A stretch of 64,000 nt of DNA from Candidatus Peregrinibacteria bacterium (GCA_020429235.1 JAGQLQ010000001.1:30587-94586); one strand, 5' to 3'; counted from the first letter of the stretch, positions 15,990-24,904 are shown. Numbers and translations are program-made. The notes: generated from the letters alone by a model not told the origin.

Positions 15990-18248
15990 ATGGTAAGCAG
16001 AAGAAAGCAGTATGGAACCGATCCATCCACGAAAATAACCGCACTTCGAGTGCTGGTGGTTATTATTGTGGGAGTAATTGCCATGCGTCTGTTCTTCCTT
16101 CAGGTAATGCGGAACAGCTTTTATCAGGAAGTGGCAGCCAAAGAACACTACGGCTACACTGAACTTCCCGCCCGCCGTGGGGAAATTTTCATTCAGGACT
16201 ATGCCTCTGGAGAGACCGTTCGCGTGGCCACGAACGTCACGCTCGATACCCTCTACGCAGATCCAACACTCATCAAAGATCCAAAAATCGTCGCGGATCG
16301 TATAGCTCCGCTCATTTTCAACCTCGAAACCGAACGTGTAAAAGATGAACAACGCGTCCAACAGGAAATCAAACGGGCTCAAACCCCGGAAGATCGGGAA
16401 AAAATCAAAGAACTCACTGACGAAGAACTCTACACACAGTTCTATCAAACCATTTTCGACAGCATCAGCCAAACTGTCCGTCCACAGATCTTCTTTGATC
16501 CCCTTCCAGAAGAAACGCTCAACGAAATAAACAAACAAGGCCTGGTCGGTGTCGAAGTTATCGACGGCCAACTCTTCGCCTATCCGCCAAAAATTTCCAA
16601 CATCGAATACACCGCGTCAGTCCTGAGTAACTACATGGACATCACTCCAAATCGCCTGGAGCAGATTCTGGCCGGGAAAAATCGTTATGTGATTCTTGCC
16701 AAAAAAATCGACCCGGAAGTTTCCGCAGAAATCCGCCAACTCATAGAGGAAGACGAAAACAAAAACTTCTTTGGACTGGGCCTTCAGGAAGAGTACTACC
16801 GCTTCTATCCGGAGGCTGAATTAGCCGCCAACGCGCTTGGATTCGTGACTCCAAGCGGACTTGGCCAATACGGAATCGAAAGCAAATACAACACTCAACT
16901 ACAGGGAAAGAAAGGTGTTTTCCAGACTCAACGTGACGGAAGTATTTACGGCCGACAAATTACCGTTGGAGACAGCGTGATCGAACCTGCTCAGGACGGT
17001 GACGACATTGTCCTCACTATCGACCGATCCATGCAAATGACCATTGAAAGCATGCTGGCACGCGCCGTCGAGGCTTATCGGGCAGACAGCGGCCAGGTTG
17101 TTGTTATGGATCCAAACACCGGACGAATCATGGCTATGGCACACTACCCAAGTTTTGATCCTAATAATTTTAGCGCCGCGCTCGACACCGAAGAGATCGC
17201 TCTCACCCCGGAAGAGGTTGAATCACTCGTACCAATCGAAGGTGAAGAAGACTCTTTCTGGTTCTACCGCAACGTTGTTGCCCACGACCGCTACAAAGTA
17301 ATGCGTGAACAGGTAGAAGACGAAAATGGCAATGTGTTCTACATCTACAAACGGTTCAAAAACTGGATTGGTCTGGAAGCTTACCAAAACAAAATCGTTG
17401 CTTCCCCGTACGAACCAGGATCCATCTTCAAGACCATCACCATGGCCAGTGCCATTGATGACAAAGATGTCACCCCTCAAACAGCCTTCTCAGATCCTGG
17501 AGTCCTCCATGTGGACGAATACGAAATCACCAACGTCTCCGACAAATGTACCGGCTACGTCACCATGGTAAATGTACTCGAAAACTCTTGTAACACAGGA
17601 GTCGGATGGGTGGCGCAAAAAATGGGCCGAAACCTGTTTCACAGCTACATTCTTAAATTTGGATTCGGTGAACGAACCGGTATCGAATTCGACAATGAAC
17701 ATCCAGGGAAAGTCGCGCACTTTAACCAATGGGCCGATAGTGAACTCGTTACCCACGCGTTCGGACAAGGTCTCACCACAACCCCACTTCAAATGGCTGC
17801 CGCCTATTCCGTTATTGCCAACGGTGGACAGCTCATGCAGCCACACATCGTTGATAAAATCATCGAAAAAAACGGCCGCGTAACCGAAACACAAGTCACA
17901 CCAATTCACAAAGTCATTACCGAAGAAACTGCTACCCAGGTCACCGCCATGCTCACCAGTGCCGTTGAAAATGGTGTAGCCAACAATGCACAAGTCGATA
18001 ACCACTACATTGCCGCTAAAACAGGAACATCCCAAACCTATAAAAACGGAAAACCACTCTTGGGAGCAGGAACAACCATCGCCTCCGTTGCAGGATTTGG
18101 ACCTGTCGACAATCCAAAATTTGTCCTCATTGTTAAATTCGATCGACCGCGTTCGAGCGAATGGGCCGGTGAAACCACTGCTTTCCTCTTCTCTGACATC
18201 GCGGCATACCTTTACGACTACCTGGGAATTCCACCAGATAAGGCGTAA
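15990..18248 (+). CDS. Penicillin-binding protein 2 / FtsI-type transpeptidase
   Basis: A 752-residue class B PBP, cross-linking peptidoglycan outside the membrane. One N-terminal membrane segment (residues ~20-37) precedes the dimerisation domain. The transpeptidase domain has SxxK (PGSIFKTITMA), SxN (ENSCNTGVG) and KTGT (AAKTGTSQTY) in order. The insert with a charged helical stretch (residues ~105-160) makes it longer than many homologues. Without neighbouring division or rod-shape genes I cannot decide between FtsI and MrdA. Its last codons overlap a promoter-like motif for the downstream tRNA. Confidence 0.93.
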   Translation: MVSRRKQYGTDPSTKITALRVLVVIIVGVIAMRLFFLQVMRNSFYQEVAAKEHYGYTELPARRGEIFIQDYASGETVRVATNVTLDTLYADPTLIKDPKIVADRIAPLIFNLETERVKDEQRVQQEIKRAQTPEDREKIKELTDEELYTQFYQTIFDSISQTVRPQIFFDPLPEETLNEINKQGLVGVEVIDGQLFAYPPKISNIEYTASVLSNYMDITPNRLEQILAGKNRYVILAKKIDPEVSAEIRQLIEEDENKNFFGLGLQEEYYRFYPEAELAANALGFVTPSGLGQYGIESKYNTQLQGKKGVFQTQRDGSIYGRQITVGDSVIEPAQDGDDIVLTIDRSMQMTIESMLARAVEAYRADSGQVVVMDPNTGRIMAMAHYPSFDPNNFSAALDTEEIALTPEEVESLVPIEGEEDSFWFYRNVVAHDRYKVMREQVEDENGNVFYIYKRFKNWIGLEAYQNKIVASPYEPGSIFKTITMASAIDDKDVTPQTAFSDPGVLHVDEYEITNVSDKCTGYVTMVNVLENSCNTGVGWVAQKMGRNLFHSYILKFGFGERTGIEFDNEHPGKVAHFNQWADSELVTHAFGQGLTTTPLQMAAAYSVIANGGQLMQPHIVDKIIEKNGRVTETQVTPIHKVITEETATQVTAMLTSAVENGVANNAQVDNHYIAAKTGTSQTYKNGKPLLGAGTTIASVAGFGPVDNPKFVLIVKFDRPRSSEWAGETTAFLFSDIAAYLYDYLGIPPDKA

Positions 18249-18281
18249 AAAGTTGCAAGAAAGCTCACAGCAATATACCAT
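18247..18281 (+). promoter_or_regulatory. Promoter of tRNA-Trp
   Basis: AAAAAGTTGCAA (18247-18258) provides -35 TTGCAA, with TACCAT 17 bp downstream, or TATACC at 15 bp. CCAGATAA ends just upstream, inside the PBP2 stop region. The same CCAGATAA...AAAAAGTTGnAA arrangement precedes tRNA-Thr and the short RNA at 63966. Confidence 0.6.
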
Positions 18282-18298
18282 ACCCGTGCTTCAAACAG

Positions 18299-18372
18299 AG
18301 GGCCATCGTATAGTGGTAGTACAGAGGTCTCCAAAACCTCTGGCGGGGGTTCGATTCCTCCTGGCCCTGCCA
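18299..18372 (+). tRNA. tRNA-Trp (CCA)
   Basis: A full cloverleaf: 7-bp acceptor AGGGCCA/TGGCCCT, anticodon loop CTCCAAA giving CCA, T-arm with loop TTCGATT, discriminator G and an encoded 3' CCA. Confidence 0.97.
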
Positions 18373-18393
18373 TTCCAAAGCATCACCCCTAAG

Positions 18394-18422
18394 TTGCGCC
18401 ATAATGAATAATATGGTATAGT
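18394..18422 (+). promoter_or_regulatory. Promoter of the Thr-rich membrane protein gene
   Basis: TTGCGC (18394-18399), a 17-bp spacer and TATAGT (18417-18422), upstream of the ATG at 18460. Confidence 0.55.
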
Positions 18423-18459
18423 TAAAGGAATATAAAATTTCTTTAATCAAACAATAAAG

Positions 18460-19149
18460 ATGAAAAACAAAAAACTCATTCTTCCAATAGTTATTGGTGT
18501 GGTTATCGTTGTCGGAGCCACAGCTTATTTGGGAGGAAGCGAAAACCTTCAGGGTTACCTCAAACTCAGCCCTTCATCCACTACCAGGTCAACTACAACT
18601 AATACAAACGACACAACTGAAACAGCAACTACAACTACCTCTATTTCATCAGAGCCTGTAAAGCTGGATGATTCAATCCGAGCAATGAGCTATCAAAATG
18701 CTGTAAAATCAGCAAACCTTACCTCTTCAGTACTTGTGCCATCGAGTGGAGTAAGCCTTACCCCTGTTGCACCGCGTCATCAAAGCGGGGCTGAAATCAA
18801 AAAAGCAGATCCACTATCACAATTTCTTGGCTCTTCCAGCAGCCGACCTAATGGTCAATACACCATTGCGAAAGGTTACATATCAACTGTTGACCTTCAC
18901 TACCCGACAGAACAAAACAGCGTATACGTTCTTGACTGTTCAGTAGCCCCTCAAAATCAGGCTCAGGTTGCCGCTGTACGAAACGGAAACGTTAGCTATC
19001 CAGCATTAGAAAACGGACATATGTTGTACGCGTTCCAGGCTCCTGGTTCTACAACAGACATTTCTATTGCGTTTAACGCTCCATCAAGCGTTTCAAATTA
19101 CACTACCGTTGGTTACTTTTACGGTTGTGAATTAAACAAGATGGAATAA
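18460..19149 (+). CDS. Membrane-anchored protein with Thr-rich linker
   Basis: A 229-residue protein of no recognised family. One membrane segment (residues ~5-24, LILPIVIGVVIVVGATAYL) is followed by a Ser/Thr-rich stretch (residues ~38-68) resembling a flexible or glycosylatable linker. A small C-terminal domain contains two Cys (LDCSV and YGCELN) that could pair. The layout fits an extracytoplasmic surface protein tethered by its N-terminus. It has its own promoter and a strong terminator, so it is monocistronic. Confidence 0.7.
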   Translation: MKNKKLILPIVIGVVIVVGATAYLGGSENLQGYLKLSPSSTTRSTTTNTNDTTETATTTTSISSEPVKLDDSIRAMSYQNAVKSANLTSSVLVPSSGVSLTPVAPRHQSGAEIKKADPLSQFLGSSSSRPNGQYTIAKGYISTVDLHYPTEQNSVYVLDCSVAPQNQAQVAAVRNGNVSYPALENGHMLYAFQAPGSTTDISIAFNAPSSVSNYTTVGYFYGCELNKME

Positions 19150-19174
19150 TCCAAGAGAGAATATCCCCGATTAT

Positions 19175-19212
19175 CAAAAGGAAGCCCGGCCATATGACTG
19201 AGCTTCCTTTTG
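19175..19212 (+). terminator. Terminator hairpin
   Basis: An 11-bp stem, CAAAAGGAAGC with GCTTCCTTTTG, between the convergent genes at 18460 and 19230; it can serve both directions. Confidence 0.75.
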
Positions 19213-19229
19213 AATTACAACAATAAAAT

Positions 19230-20969
19230 CTACTCCCCAATCGTCACAAATCCTTCCAACTCAACAGAGCTGTCTCCCGCCTTCGCTCCACCCATTACCA
19301 GAGACTTCATCGGAGCAAGATACTCACGCACCATTTGATATTCAGTCATCGCATCCACGTCCTCTTCGCTTCCACCTTCCATAACCATGGCAAATCGCAT
19401 AACACGATCCACATACCCCATGATGCCATCAATATCAAAATATCCAACACTTCTGTCGTACCCAGGAATCATATCCAACGCTGACGTAAATGCCTCATTC
19501 TCGGCAACAGTACCCCAGTCTTCATCAAACCCTGAATAGAGAGCAAAATAGGCAAGATCATCATCATTCACACCAAAGTGAAATTCAATATTTTCTCCGG
19601 CAATTTGTGGTGGGATACCAACTGCTTCCTCTTCCGGCAATGCAGAAAAATCAACAGAAAGCCTATACTCACTACCCTCCTCATTCTTCTCAAAGACAAT
19701 CACGCCTTCTGCTTCAGGGGGCAAAGATTGCAACCCAACTTCAATATTCTGCGCAATCACACCCATTGTTTTCAGAGCACCATCACGATTCGAACCCGCG
19801 TCAATGAAAATACCAAAGCCAGGAATAATTCCTCCCTGATCATAGAGCGCGAAAGCATACCCCTTGTCCATAAAGCTCAAAATATCATCCTCCAGATCCA
19901 ATCCTTGTGATACAAGCGCGGCTTTCAGTTGATTCATGCCTTCTTGATACCCTTCAATCGAACCGTAAAACTCACCAAGCACATTAAAGCTCTTCTTCAA
20001 TCCAGAACCTTCCGAATACATCACAATACCATCGCCAGGAACCTCCTTATAAAGATAAGACTGCATCACATCAAAGTTCGCAATATTTTTCAGTTCCTCC
20101 CATTTTTCCGCATCTCCATAAACAGTCCCCTTAATTCGAAGTCCCTCTGGCTCTGCAATAAAGGTGAACATCTCACCATCAAAAGCCTCCAAAACATTAA
20201 TAAAACTTTCCATATCACCCATCTCTTCCATAGCTGCAGTATCACTCTTCAAGACATCCGCGCTAAAGCTTGGATCAATGTAGAAAAACGCAACACCATC
20301 GCCAACAGTCTCCAGTCCTCTTTGATATCCCGCATTCGAAAGAAGCGATATTGCTCCAGTATCAGCACGATCAAGCGCAGCAGTCAGATTTTCCAGCGAA
20401 TCTCCAACCACCAAAACATCTTTATAGTGAACGATATAACTATCAGATTCAGGGCCTGAATAAATTTCATAATCTTTATACGGCTGCATAGAACCTTGTC
20501 CATTTTCAACCTCCGTACTCATCCATTCAACAAACTTTTCCGGTTGAGCCAGCGAAAGAACAACCAAAATATTCGGCTCCTCTTCCGCGCTGAAATTACC
20601 GAAAAAGCCAAGGAAAACCTCTGATTCATCGCCAAGAGCCGGCAGAAGATCATCCTCAAAAGTTACCCCGGATCCTTCAAAATCAGCATTAAAATCACGT
20701 GCCAACTCTTCCATCACAAAGTTCAATCCATCTTGCGGGAAAAACGTCTTCAAACGATCCAGATTCTCTTTTTGATCAGAAGAGTCGGTACCAAACTTCA
20801 TGGCCATAACCGTATCTTCCGGGAAAAAGCTTTCAGCTTTTACTCCTTCAGCCGTTTCCAACATAGAAGGCATATCGCCTTGTTCCTGTGTTTGGCATCC
20901 TCCCAAAATTGCCATAGCGCAAAGGCTGATGACAAAAATGAAGGAATATTTTCGTAAAGACTCAGTCAT
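19230..20969 (-). CDS. DUF3352-type lipoprotein
   Basis: A 579-residue secreted protein. The signal peptide ends in the lipobox ILGGC (Cys25), so it is probably lipid-anchored. The body fits DUF3352 proteins, with the early block FFPEDTVMAMKFGTDS and repeated GYAFALYDQGG / YDRSVGYFDIDG-type strands. These are large extracytoplasmic proteins of unknown function, widespread in cyanobacteria and candidate phyla. The family call is from overall pattern, not a search. It is followed on the minus strand by no close partner; the cohesin-like gene lies upstream. Confidence 0.7.
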   Translation of the reverse strand: MTESLRKYSFIFVISLCAMAILGGCQTQEQGDMPSMLETAEGVKAESFFPEDTVMAMKFGTDSSDQKENLDRLKTFFPQDGLNFVMEELARDFNADFEGSGVTFEDDLLPALGDESEVFLGFFGNFSAEEEPNILVVLSLAQPEKFVEWMSTEVENGQGSMQPYKDYEIYSGPESDSYIVHYKDVLVVGDSLENLTAALDRADTGAISLLSNAGYQRGLETVGDGVAFFYIDPSFSADVLKSDTAAMEEMGDMESFINVLEAFDGEMFTFIAEPEGLRIKGTVYGDAEKWEELKNIANFDVMQSYLYKEVPGDGIVMYSEGSGLKKSFNVLGEFYGSIEGYQEGMNQLKAALVSQGLDLEDDILSFMDKGYAFALYDQGGIIPGFGIFIDAGSNRDGALKTMGVIAQNIEVGLQSLPPEAEGVIVFEKNEEGSEYRLSVDFSALPEEEAVGIPPQIAGENIEFHFGVNDDDLAYFALYSGFDEDWGTVAENEAFTSALDMIPGYDRSVGYFDIDGIMGYVDRVMRFAMVMEGGSEEDVDAMTEYQMVREYLAPMKSLVMGGAKAGDSSVELEGFVTIGE

Positions 20970-21001
20970 AATTAAAGAAAGTTAACAAATCAATGACCCA
21001 A

Positions 21002-21622
21002 TCATAGCACTGTTTTCCGATATCGATAATAAAGATATCCCAACCCAACCATAGCGCATAAAAAAGCCCCAAAACCCAATATAAAAAGATACACATCCGT
21101 AACAGTGGCGGACTCAAAACCATTAGGGGGATACGTCAACGTATTGGCCTGAAAAACCTTCCCATTCTCTTCTGTTAATTCTTCATCAACCTCTTCATTT
21201 ACAATTTTTTCACCTTCAATTTTCTCAAGATCCATCGTCCCACCAACCCATTCCACATTTTCAACATCTTGACGCCCATTTTCATATCGACTCAAAACCG
21301 GATAGTCAAATGATAAGGTCGCATCTTCACCATCTTCCAGCTGAACAGAAAATGTGATCAAATTTCCATCCTGGATCGCATTACGATTTCCGCTCTGAAA
21401 AGCCATTCCAGTCACAAGTGCATTATCTTTTTCTGCTACCAGAACAAATGGTTTTTCATCTCCAAAGACCGATCCAAGCTTGTAGTCCCAACGTGATATT
21501 TTTGATTCATGAAAATTCAAATGGAACGATGTCCCCAAAAAATCAGCAGGTGCATCCTGAATATTCACCTGAACCTCCAAAAGGTCACCATTTTGATTCA
21601 TTTCAGTCCAAATTTTTGTCAT
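21002..21622 (-). CDS. Cohesin-like domain protein with C-terminal membrane anchor
   Basis: A 206-residue protein. Residues ~12-130 look like a cohesin-type beta-sandwich (GDLLEVQVNIQDAP..., then ...GNLITFSVQLEDGEDATLSF), though the match is remote. A charged Glu-rich linker follows, then one membrane segment (residues ~175-197) and a basic tail YRYRKTVL, implying an outward-facing domain anchored at the C-terminus. No signal peptide is visible at the N-terminus. The frame stays open upstream through a GC-rich hairpin without a usable start, so the gene may be N-terminally truncated. It is next to a dockerin-bearing protein. Confidence 0.55.
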   Translation of the reverse strand: MTKIWTEMNQNGDLLEVQVNIQDAPADFLGTSFHLNFHESKISRWDYKLGSVFGDEKPFVLVAEKDNALVTGMAFQSGNRNAIQDGNLITFSVQLEDGEDATLSFDYPVLSRYENGRQDVENVEWVGGTMDLEKIEGEKIVNEEVDEELTEENGKVFQANTLTYPPNGFESATVTDVYLFILGFGAFLCAMVGLGYLYYRYRKTVL

Positions 21623-21644
21623 AGCATCATATAAAAAGTAATAC

Positions 21645-21672
21645 GCCCCGGCGCCCGAAAGGGCGCCGGGGC
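21645..21672. terminator. 12-bp GC hairpin with GAAA tetraloop
   Basis: GCCCCGGCGCCC, loop GAAA, GGGCGCCGGGGC. It sits between the dockerin gene and the cohesin-like gene. A T-rich tract follows on the minus strand only after ~6 nt, so it may be a terminator, attenuator or mRNA-stabilising hairpin. Confidence 0.6.
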
Positions 21673-21679
21673 TTTCCCA

Positions 21680-23197
21680 TTACGGCTGATAAGTCAGAGC
21701 AAAATTCGCTCCCAGATCAATAAGATCACTCCCATCAATCATGCCGTCATACGTTGTATCAACCAGATCATCAAACCCGGCATCTGCATCAGTTTCAGCA
21801 AAATGCCGTGCCAGCCGATCCAGATCCACTCCATCAACCCTATCACTCCGGTCATTATCCCCAGTCACACCACGGGTCTCCATCCCATTCACAAAAGCCG
21901 GCTCACTCTCATAGACACCCTCAAGAGCTGTAATCTGATATTCATACGTCATAAAAGGAATAATATTCCCTCCATTCGTCACCCCATCAGCATCCAGAAA
22001 CAGCGCTGACCCCGGATTTCCAATCAATACCCAGTTCCCATGCGCATCTTTACGATACACATTATAACTATCGGCTCCAGCCACAGGATCCCACGAAAGC
22101 TGAATGGTATAACGCGAAGCACCCTCTATTGCCAAAGTGTTCAGCACCGGATTAACCGTTGTTTGCTGAATAGAAAGTTGAATATCAGCAAATCCCGCTC
22201 CCACAAGCCCATTTGAATCAGCAAGAAAACTCGCAGATCCAAAAACTATGTCAGAAACCTGACCAGCTCCTCCAATAACATCAAATGTCATCGTTAAAAG
22301 GGTTCCAGCCCCACTCACTCCAACTTTCGGATCCATGGTTCGCGCTTCTGCCACAAGCAATGTTCCTGGATTACCATCTTCCAATCCAGATTGAAACGAC
22401 GTTGTCACAGCTCCAGACTCGCTCAAAAAAGAGTCAGGATTCGAGCTCACAAAAGACAGAACCGAAGGATCATAGCCAACATCAAACCCATAGCTAAAGA
22501 GATCATCAGCATCACTGACATCAACAGTAACTGTTAAAACCTCTCCAACCACAGGCGTTGGATTCGACAGATTCATACTCACTCCCGGCATACCCGTCAG
22601 TGGATTGCTCACACTATTCAATTGCCCCGGAGTTCCAAGAATTACTGATCCCGCCGAAGCCGTCATACCTCCACCACCAGTGCTGCTTACCCAGTTCCCG
22701 CTATCATCACCAGATGCCAGCGCGTCAATCCTTTCCATACTCGCAAACGTTCCACTGTTTCCGGCAAACCACGCCCCACCGGTGCTATTCACTGTATCAA
22801 TCACTCCTCCTACATCATCCTTCAAAACAAGCGAATCTCCACCATTGGCCAGTGAAAGATTCACAATTAAGTCCGCGACATTCGGCTGCACCGCCGCCTC
22901 ACTATCCTCAATCACATAAAACCCGCCAGCTCCAATCGACCCACTCAACGCATACACAGAAGCCCCGGCATCATCCTCAATAGTCCATCCCGTCAAATCC
23001 ACAGCCGAACCGGTCGGATTAAAAAGCTCAATCCATTCATCATTCCCGGAATCAGCCGAACCAGCCCAGGCAACCTCATTGATAACCACTTCCCCGGGAC
23101 TCGCCGCCACAGCTAATCGCCCCATTGGCAATAATCCCTGCAGCATGGACATCGTCCACACACCGAGCACAAAGCCCGCTTTTATTTTTTGATTCAT
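21680..23197 (-). CDS. Secreted LTD-cohesin-FN3-dockerin protein
   Basis: A 505-residue modular surface protein. In order: signal peptide (~1-31); lamin-tail domain (~33-150, VVINEVAWAG...DEWIELFNPT...VDLTGWTIEDD); cohesin domain (~205-345, VVGEVLTVTVDVSDADD, SYGFDVGYDPSVLSF, GAGTLLTMTFDV); FN3 domain (~350-435, IQLSWDPVAGADSYNVYRKD); type I dockerin (~445-500) with two Ca-binding-type repeats, DNDRSDRVDGVDLDRLARHF and DTTYDGMIDGSDLIDLGANF. Having both cohesin and dockerin would allow head-to-tail assembly or binding to the cohesin-like membrane protein next door. Domain calls are by motif recognition. Confidence 0.85.
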   Translation of the reverse strand: MNQKIKAGFVLGVWTMSMLQGLLPMGRLAVAASPGEVVINEVAWAGSADSGNDEWIELFNPTGSAVDLTGWTIEDDAGASVYALSGSIGAGGFYVIEDSEAAVQPNVADLIVNLSLANGGDSLVLKDDVGGVIDTVNSTGGAWFAGNSGTFASMERIDALASGDDSGNWVSSTGGGGMTASAGSVILGTPGQLNSVSNPLTGMPGVSMNLSNPTPVVGEVLTVTVDVSDADDLFSYGFDVGYDPSVLSFVSSNPDSFLSESGAVTTSFQSGLEDGNPGTLLVAEARTMDPKVGVSGAGTLLTMTFDVIGGAGQVSDIVFGSASFLADSNGLVGAGFADIQLSIQQTTVNPVLNTLAIEGASRYTIQLSWDPVAGADSYNVYRKDAHGNWVLIGNPGSALFLDADGVTNGGNIIPFMTYEYQITALEGVYESEPAFVNGMETRGVTGDNDRSDRVDGVDLDRLARHFAETDADAGFDDLVDTTYDGMIDGSDLIDLGANFALTYQP

Positions 23198-23255
23198 TTT
23201 GTTTGGTTAAGAAATGCCTTTCGCGCAAAAGCACCCTCAACCTAACAACTCCACA

Positions 23256-23312
23256 TTATCTCCAGATAAAGTTTTCTTAAAAAGTTGCAATTCCTCTACT
23301 CCATGCTAAAAT
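23256..23312 (+). promoter_or_regulatory. Promoter region of tRNA-Thr
   Basis: ATTATCTCCAGATAAA is followed by AAAAAGTTGCAA (23279-23290, -35 TTGCAA), a 16-bp spacer and TAAAAT (23307-23312). It is closely similar to the region upstream of the short RNA at 63966. Confidence 0.65.
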
Positions 23313-23327
23313 TCTCGGGCAAATCAG

Positions 23328-23403
23328 GCCGCGATAGCTCAGTTGGTAGAGCGCACCCATGGTAAGGGTGAGGTCCCGGGTTCAATTCCCGGTCGTGGCT
23401 CCA
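23328..23403 (+). tRNA. tRNA-Thr (GGT)
   Basis: Acceptor GCCGCGA/TCGTGGC, D-arm AGCTCAGTTGGTAGAGC, anticodon loop ATGGTAA giving GGT, T-loop TTCAATT, encoded 3' CCA. Its 3' 22 bp overlap the end of a minus-strand gene. Confidence 0.97.
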
Positions 23404-23906
23404 TTTTGAGCTACAACCGACGAACATTGCCCATCCACGCATTCACATGGATATTGATTTTCCGTATCCCAGGACGAACAATCACATTCACTGCTGTCCG
23501 AACATGAAACCTGATAACTAATACTTTCTTCCACAACAGGTGAATGCTCCCACACAGGACAAACAACAGCACAAGCTCCATCAATACACGCAGATTGATA
23601 AGGACAATTCGATTGAATCGCGAACATCATTGGCAGCGGACATTCTGAAGATTCAGTACATTGCACACCCACAATTTCATCCGCATCATTAATGACTTCG
23701 GTAAATGTAACATCTCCATGCCGGCACTTTCGGGGATAACTTTCCATAACAGGATTTCCCGCGGCCACACAATCTTCAAAACTCTGAACCGCTACATCAG
23801 GTCCGTTGGAATTTTGAAAGGAGCCCTGAAAATAAAGGACCAAAGCCAATAATCCCAGAAGCAATACCCCGATTATCACAATCATTGAAGTATTTTTTGA
23901 TTTCAT
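23382..23906 (-). CDS. Membrane-anchored Cys-rich secreted protein
   Basis: A 174-residue protein: one N-terminal membrane segment (~8-27), then a Cys-rich outer region. The block FEDCVAAGNPVMESYPRKCRHGDVTF is a recurring module in secreted proteins of archaea and candidate-phylum bacteria. Downstream are CTESSECP, CPYQSACIDGACAVVCP and CSDSSECDCSSWD, with regularly spaced Cys likely disulphide-bonded. The last six codons and the stop are read from the antisense of the tRNA-Thr 3' end, so the natural stop was probably lost or the tRNA was inserted beside the gene. Function unknown. Confidence 0.7.
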   Translation of the reverse strand: MKSKNTSMIVIIGVLLLGLLALVLYFQGSFQNSNGPDVAVQSFEDCVAAGNPVMESYPRKCRHGDVTFTEVINDADEIVGVQCTESSECPLPMMFAIQSNCPYQSACIDGACAVVCPVWEHSPVVEESISYQVSCSDSSECDCSSWDTENQYPCECVDGQCSSVVAQNGATTGN

Positions 23907-23939
23907 TGTTTTTTAAATTTAAGAATTAGACCTATTGGA

Positions 23940-24566
23940 TCACTCCTGTTTTCTTTCTGGATTATCAGAACCGGTCTCCAGTGCTTTTAAAAGGAGTTCA
24001 GAAGAGTCGCCTGAAATTGAAGCCACTGCAATCAGCGGCACCTGTTCACCAAAGTCAATTGCCATCCCATCCCGTGCAGCCAACGCCACCGCCGCCGCAC
24101 GATGAGAACCTTCAAAACAGAGTAAACGATCCTGATCCTCCAGATACAGTCCCGTAAACTGTGTCGAAGAAGGAAAATGTTGAATCATATCCTGAATTCG
24201 CCCATGCCCTCTCGCCCAATCCAATCGCTCTGCTATGAAATCAGAAAATGTTGTCTGCAAACGCTTCTCTTCCGGCAACTGATTCTGCCATGATTGAAAC
24301 GGCCCCACCAACATCTCCGGAATCTGGATCATAGGATCTGTAAATTCATAGAGTTTCCATTCCCTTTCTTCAGCACCAACTTCCGCTGCCATATAACGCC
24401 GCCATGACTCCCAGTCCGGCCAGCCCTTCACCTTGGTCGCCACCTCCACCCAGCCCGGCTGACTCGCCTCATTTTTTCTCCAGACATCAAAAACTTCATC
24501 CCAGGAAATAACTCCTTTATAAGAAAGTTCTTCTAACATGTTCATAGGATTTTCCGGTCCGTTCAT
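23940..24566 (-). CDS. Hypothetical protein with ParB-like GSHR motif
   Basis: A 208-residue soluble protein, rich in Trp and acidic residues. LLCFEGSHRAAAVALAARDG near residue ~147 resembles the G-x-x-R motif of ParB/sulfiredoxin-type folds, but the surrounding strands are not clearly recognisable, so this is only a hint. It starts in an ATGA overlap with the TrpR-family gene (stop TGA 24563-24565), so the two are translationally coupled. Function may be linked to that regulator. Confidence 0.6.
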   Translation of the reverse strand: MNGPENPMNMLEELSYKGVISWDEVFDVWRKNEASQPGWVEVATKVKGWPDWESWRRYMAAEVGAEEREWKLYEFTDPMIQIPEMLVGPFQSWQNQLPEEKRLQTTFSDFIAERLDWARGHGRIQDMIQHFPSSTQFTGLYLEDQDRLLCFEGSHRAAAVALAARDGMAIDFGEQVPLIAVASISGDSSELLLKALETGSDNPERKQE

Positions 24567-24838
24567 GAAAGTTTCTTTAAAAAGTACTTAAATCCCTTTG
24601 AATCACGCAGCCACGCAGCTCCATGACTCACCTTTTGAATACTCACCCCAAGCTCTTTCGCGACCTCACGCTGAGTCTTTCCCTCAGACAAAAGTTTCAC
24701 CACCTGCCACCGTTCCGCAATCGCGTCCCGCTCGGCCGGAGTCAACAAATCTTCCAAAAGCATCTTCGCCTCTTTCTCATTTTCAGCAGCCACCACAAGC
24801 TTCCAAATCTCCTTTTTGTATTGATCGATTTTCCTCAT
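24563..24838 (-). CDS. TrpR-family (TrpR/YerC-YecD) transcriptional regulator
   Basis: A 91-residue, all-helical protein of the Trp repressor superfamily. LEDLLTPAERDAIAERWQVVKLLSEGKTQREVAKELGVSIQKVSHG covers the helix-turn-helix, with the REVAKELGVSIQKV recognition helix pair. Length and pattern fit both TrpR and the YerC/YecD branch. Between it and the divergent AstE-like gene is a palindrome of the GTACT-N8-AGTAC type, which is the form of E. coli TrpR operators. I infer that it represses the divergent genes, perhaps in response to an aromatic amino acid. It is coupled to the 23940 gene by an ATGA overlap. Confidence 0.85.
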   Translation of the reverse strand: MRKIDQYKKEIWKLVVAAENEKEAKMLLEDLLTPAERDAIAERWQVVKLLSEGKTQREVAKELGVSIQKVSHGAAWLRDSKGFKYFLKKLS

Positions 24839-24875
24839 ACCCCAATAATACCCTGTTTAAATAAAGAAAAAAACA

Positions 24876-24904
24876 TTGACTTAACACCTCAATATATGTA
24901 CTGA
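24876..24904 (+). promoter_or_regulatory. Putative promoter of the AstE-like operon
   Basis: TTGACT (24876-24881) with TACTGA at a 17-bp spacing (24899-24904). The -10 overlaps the operator palindrome, as expected for repression. The -10 match is weak. Confidence 0.4.
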
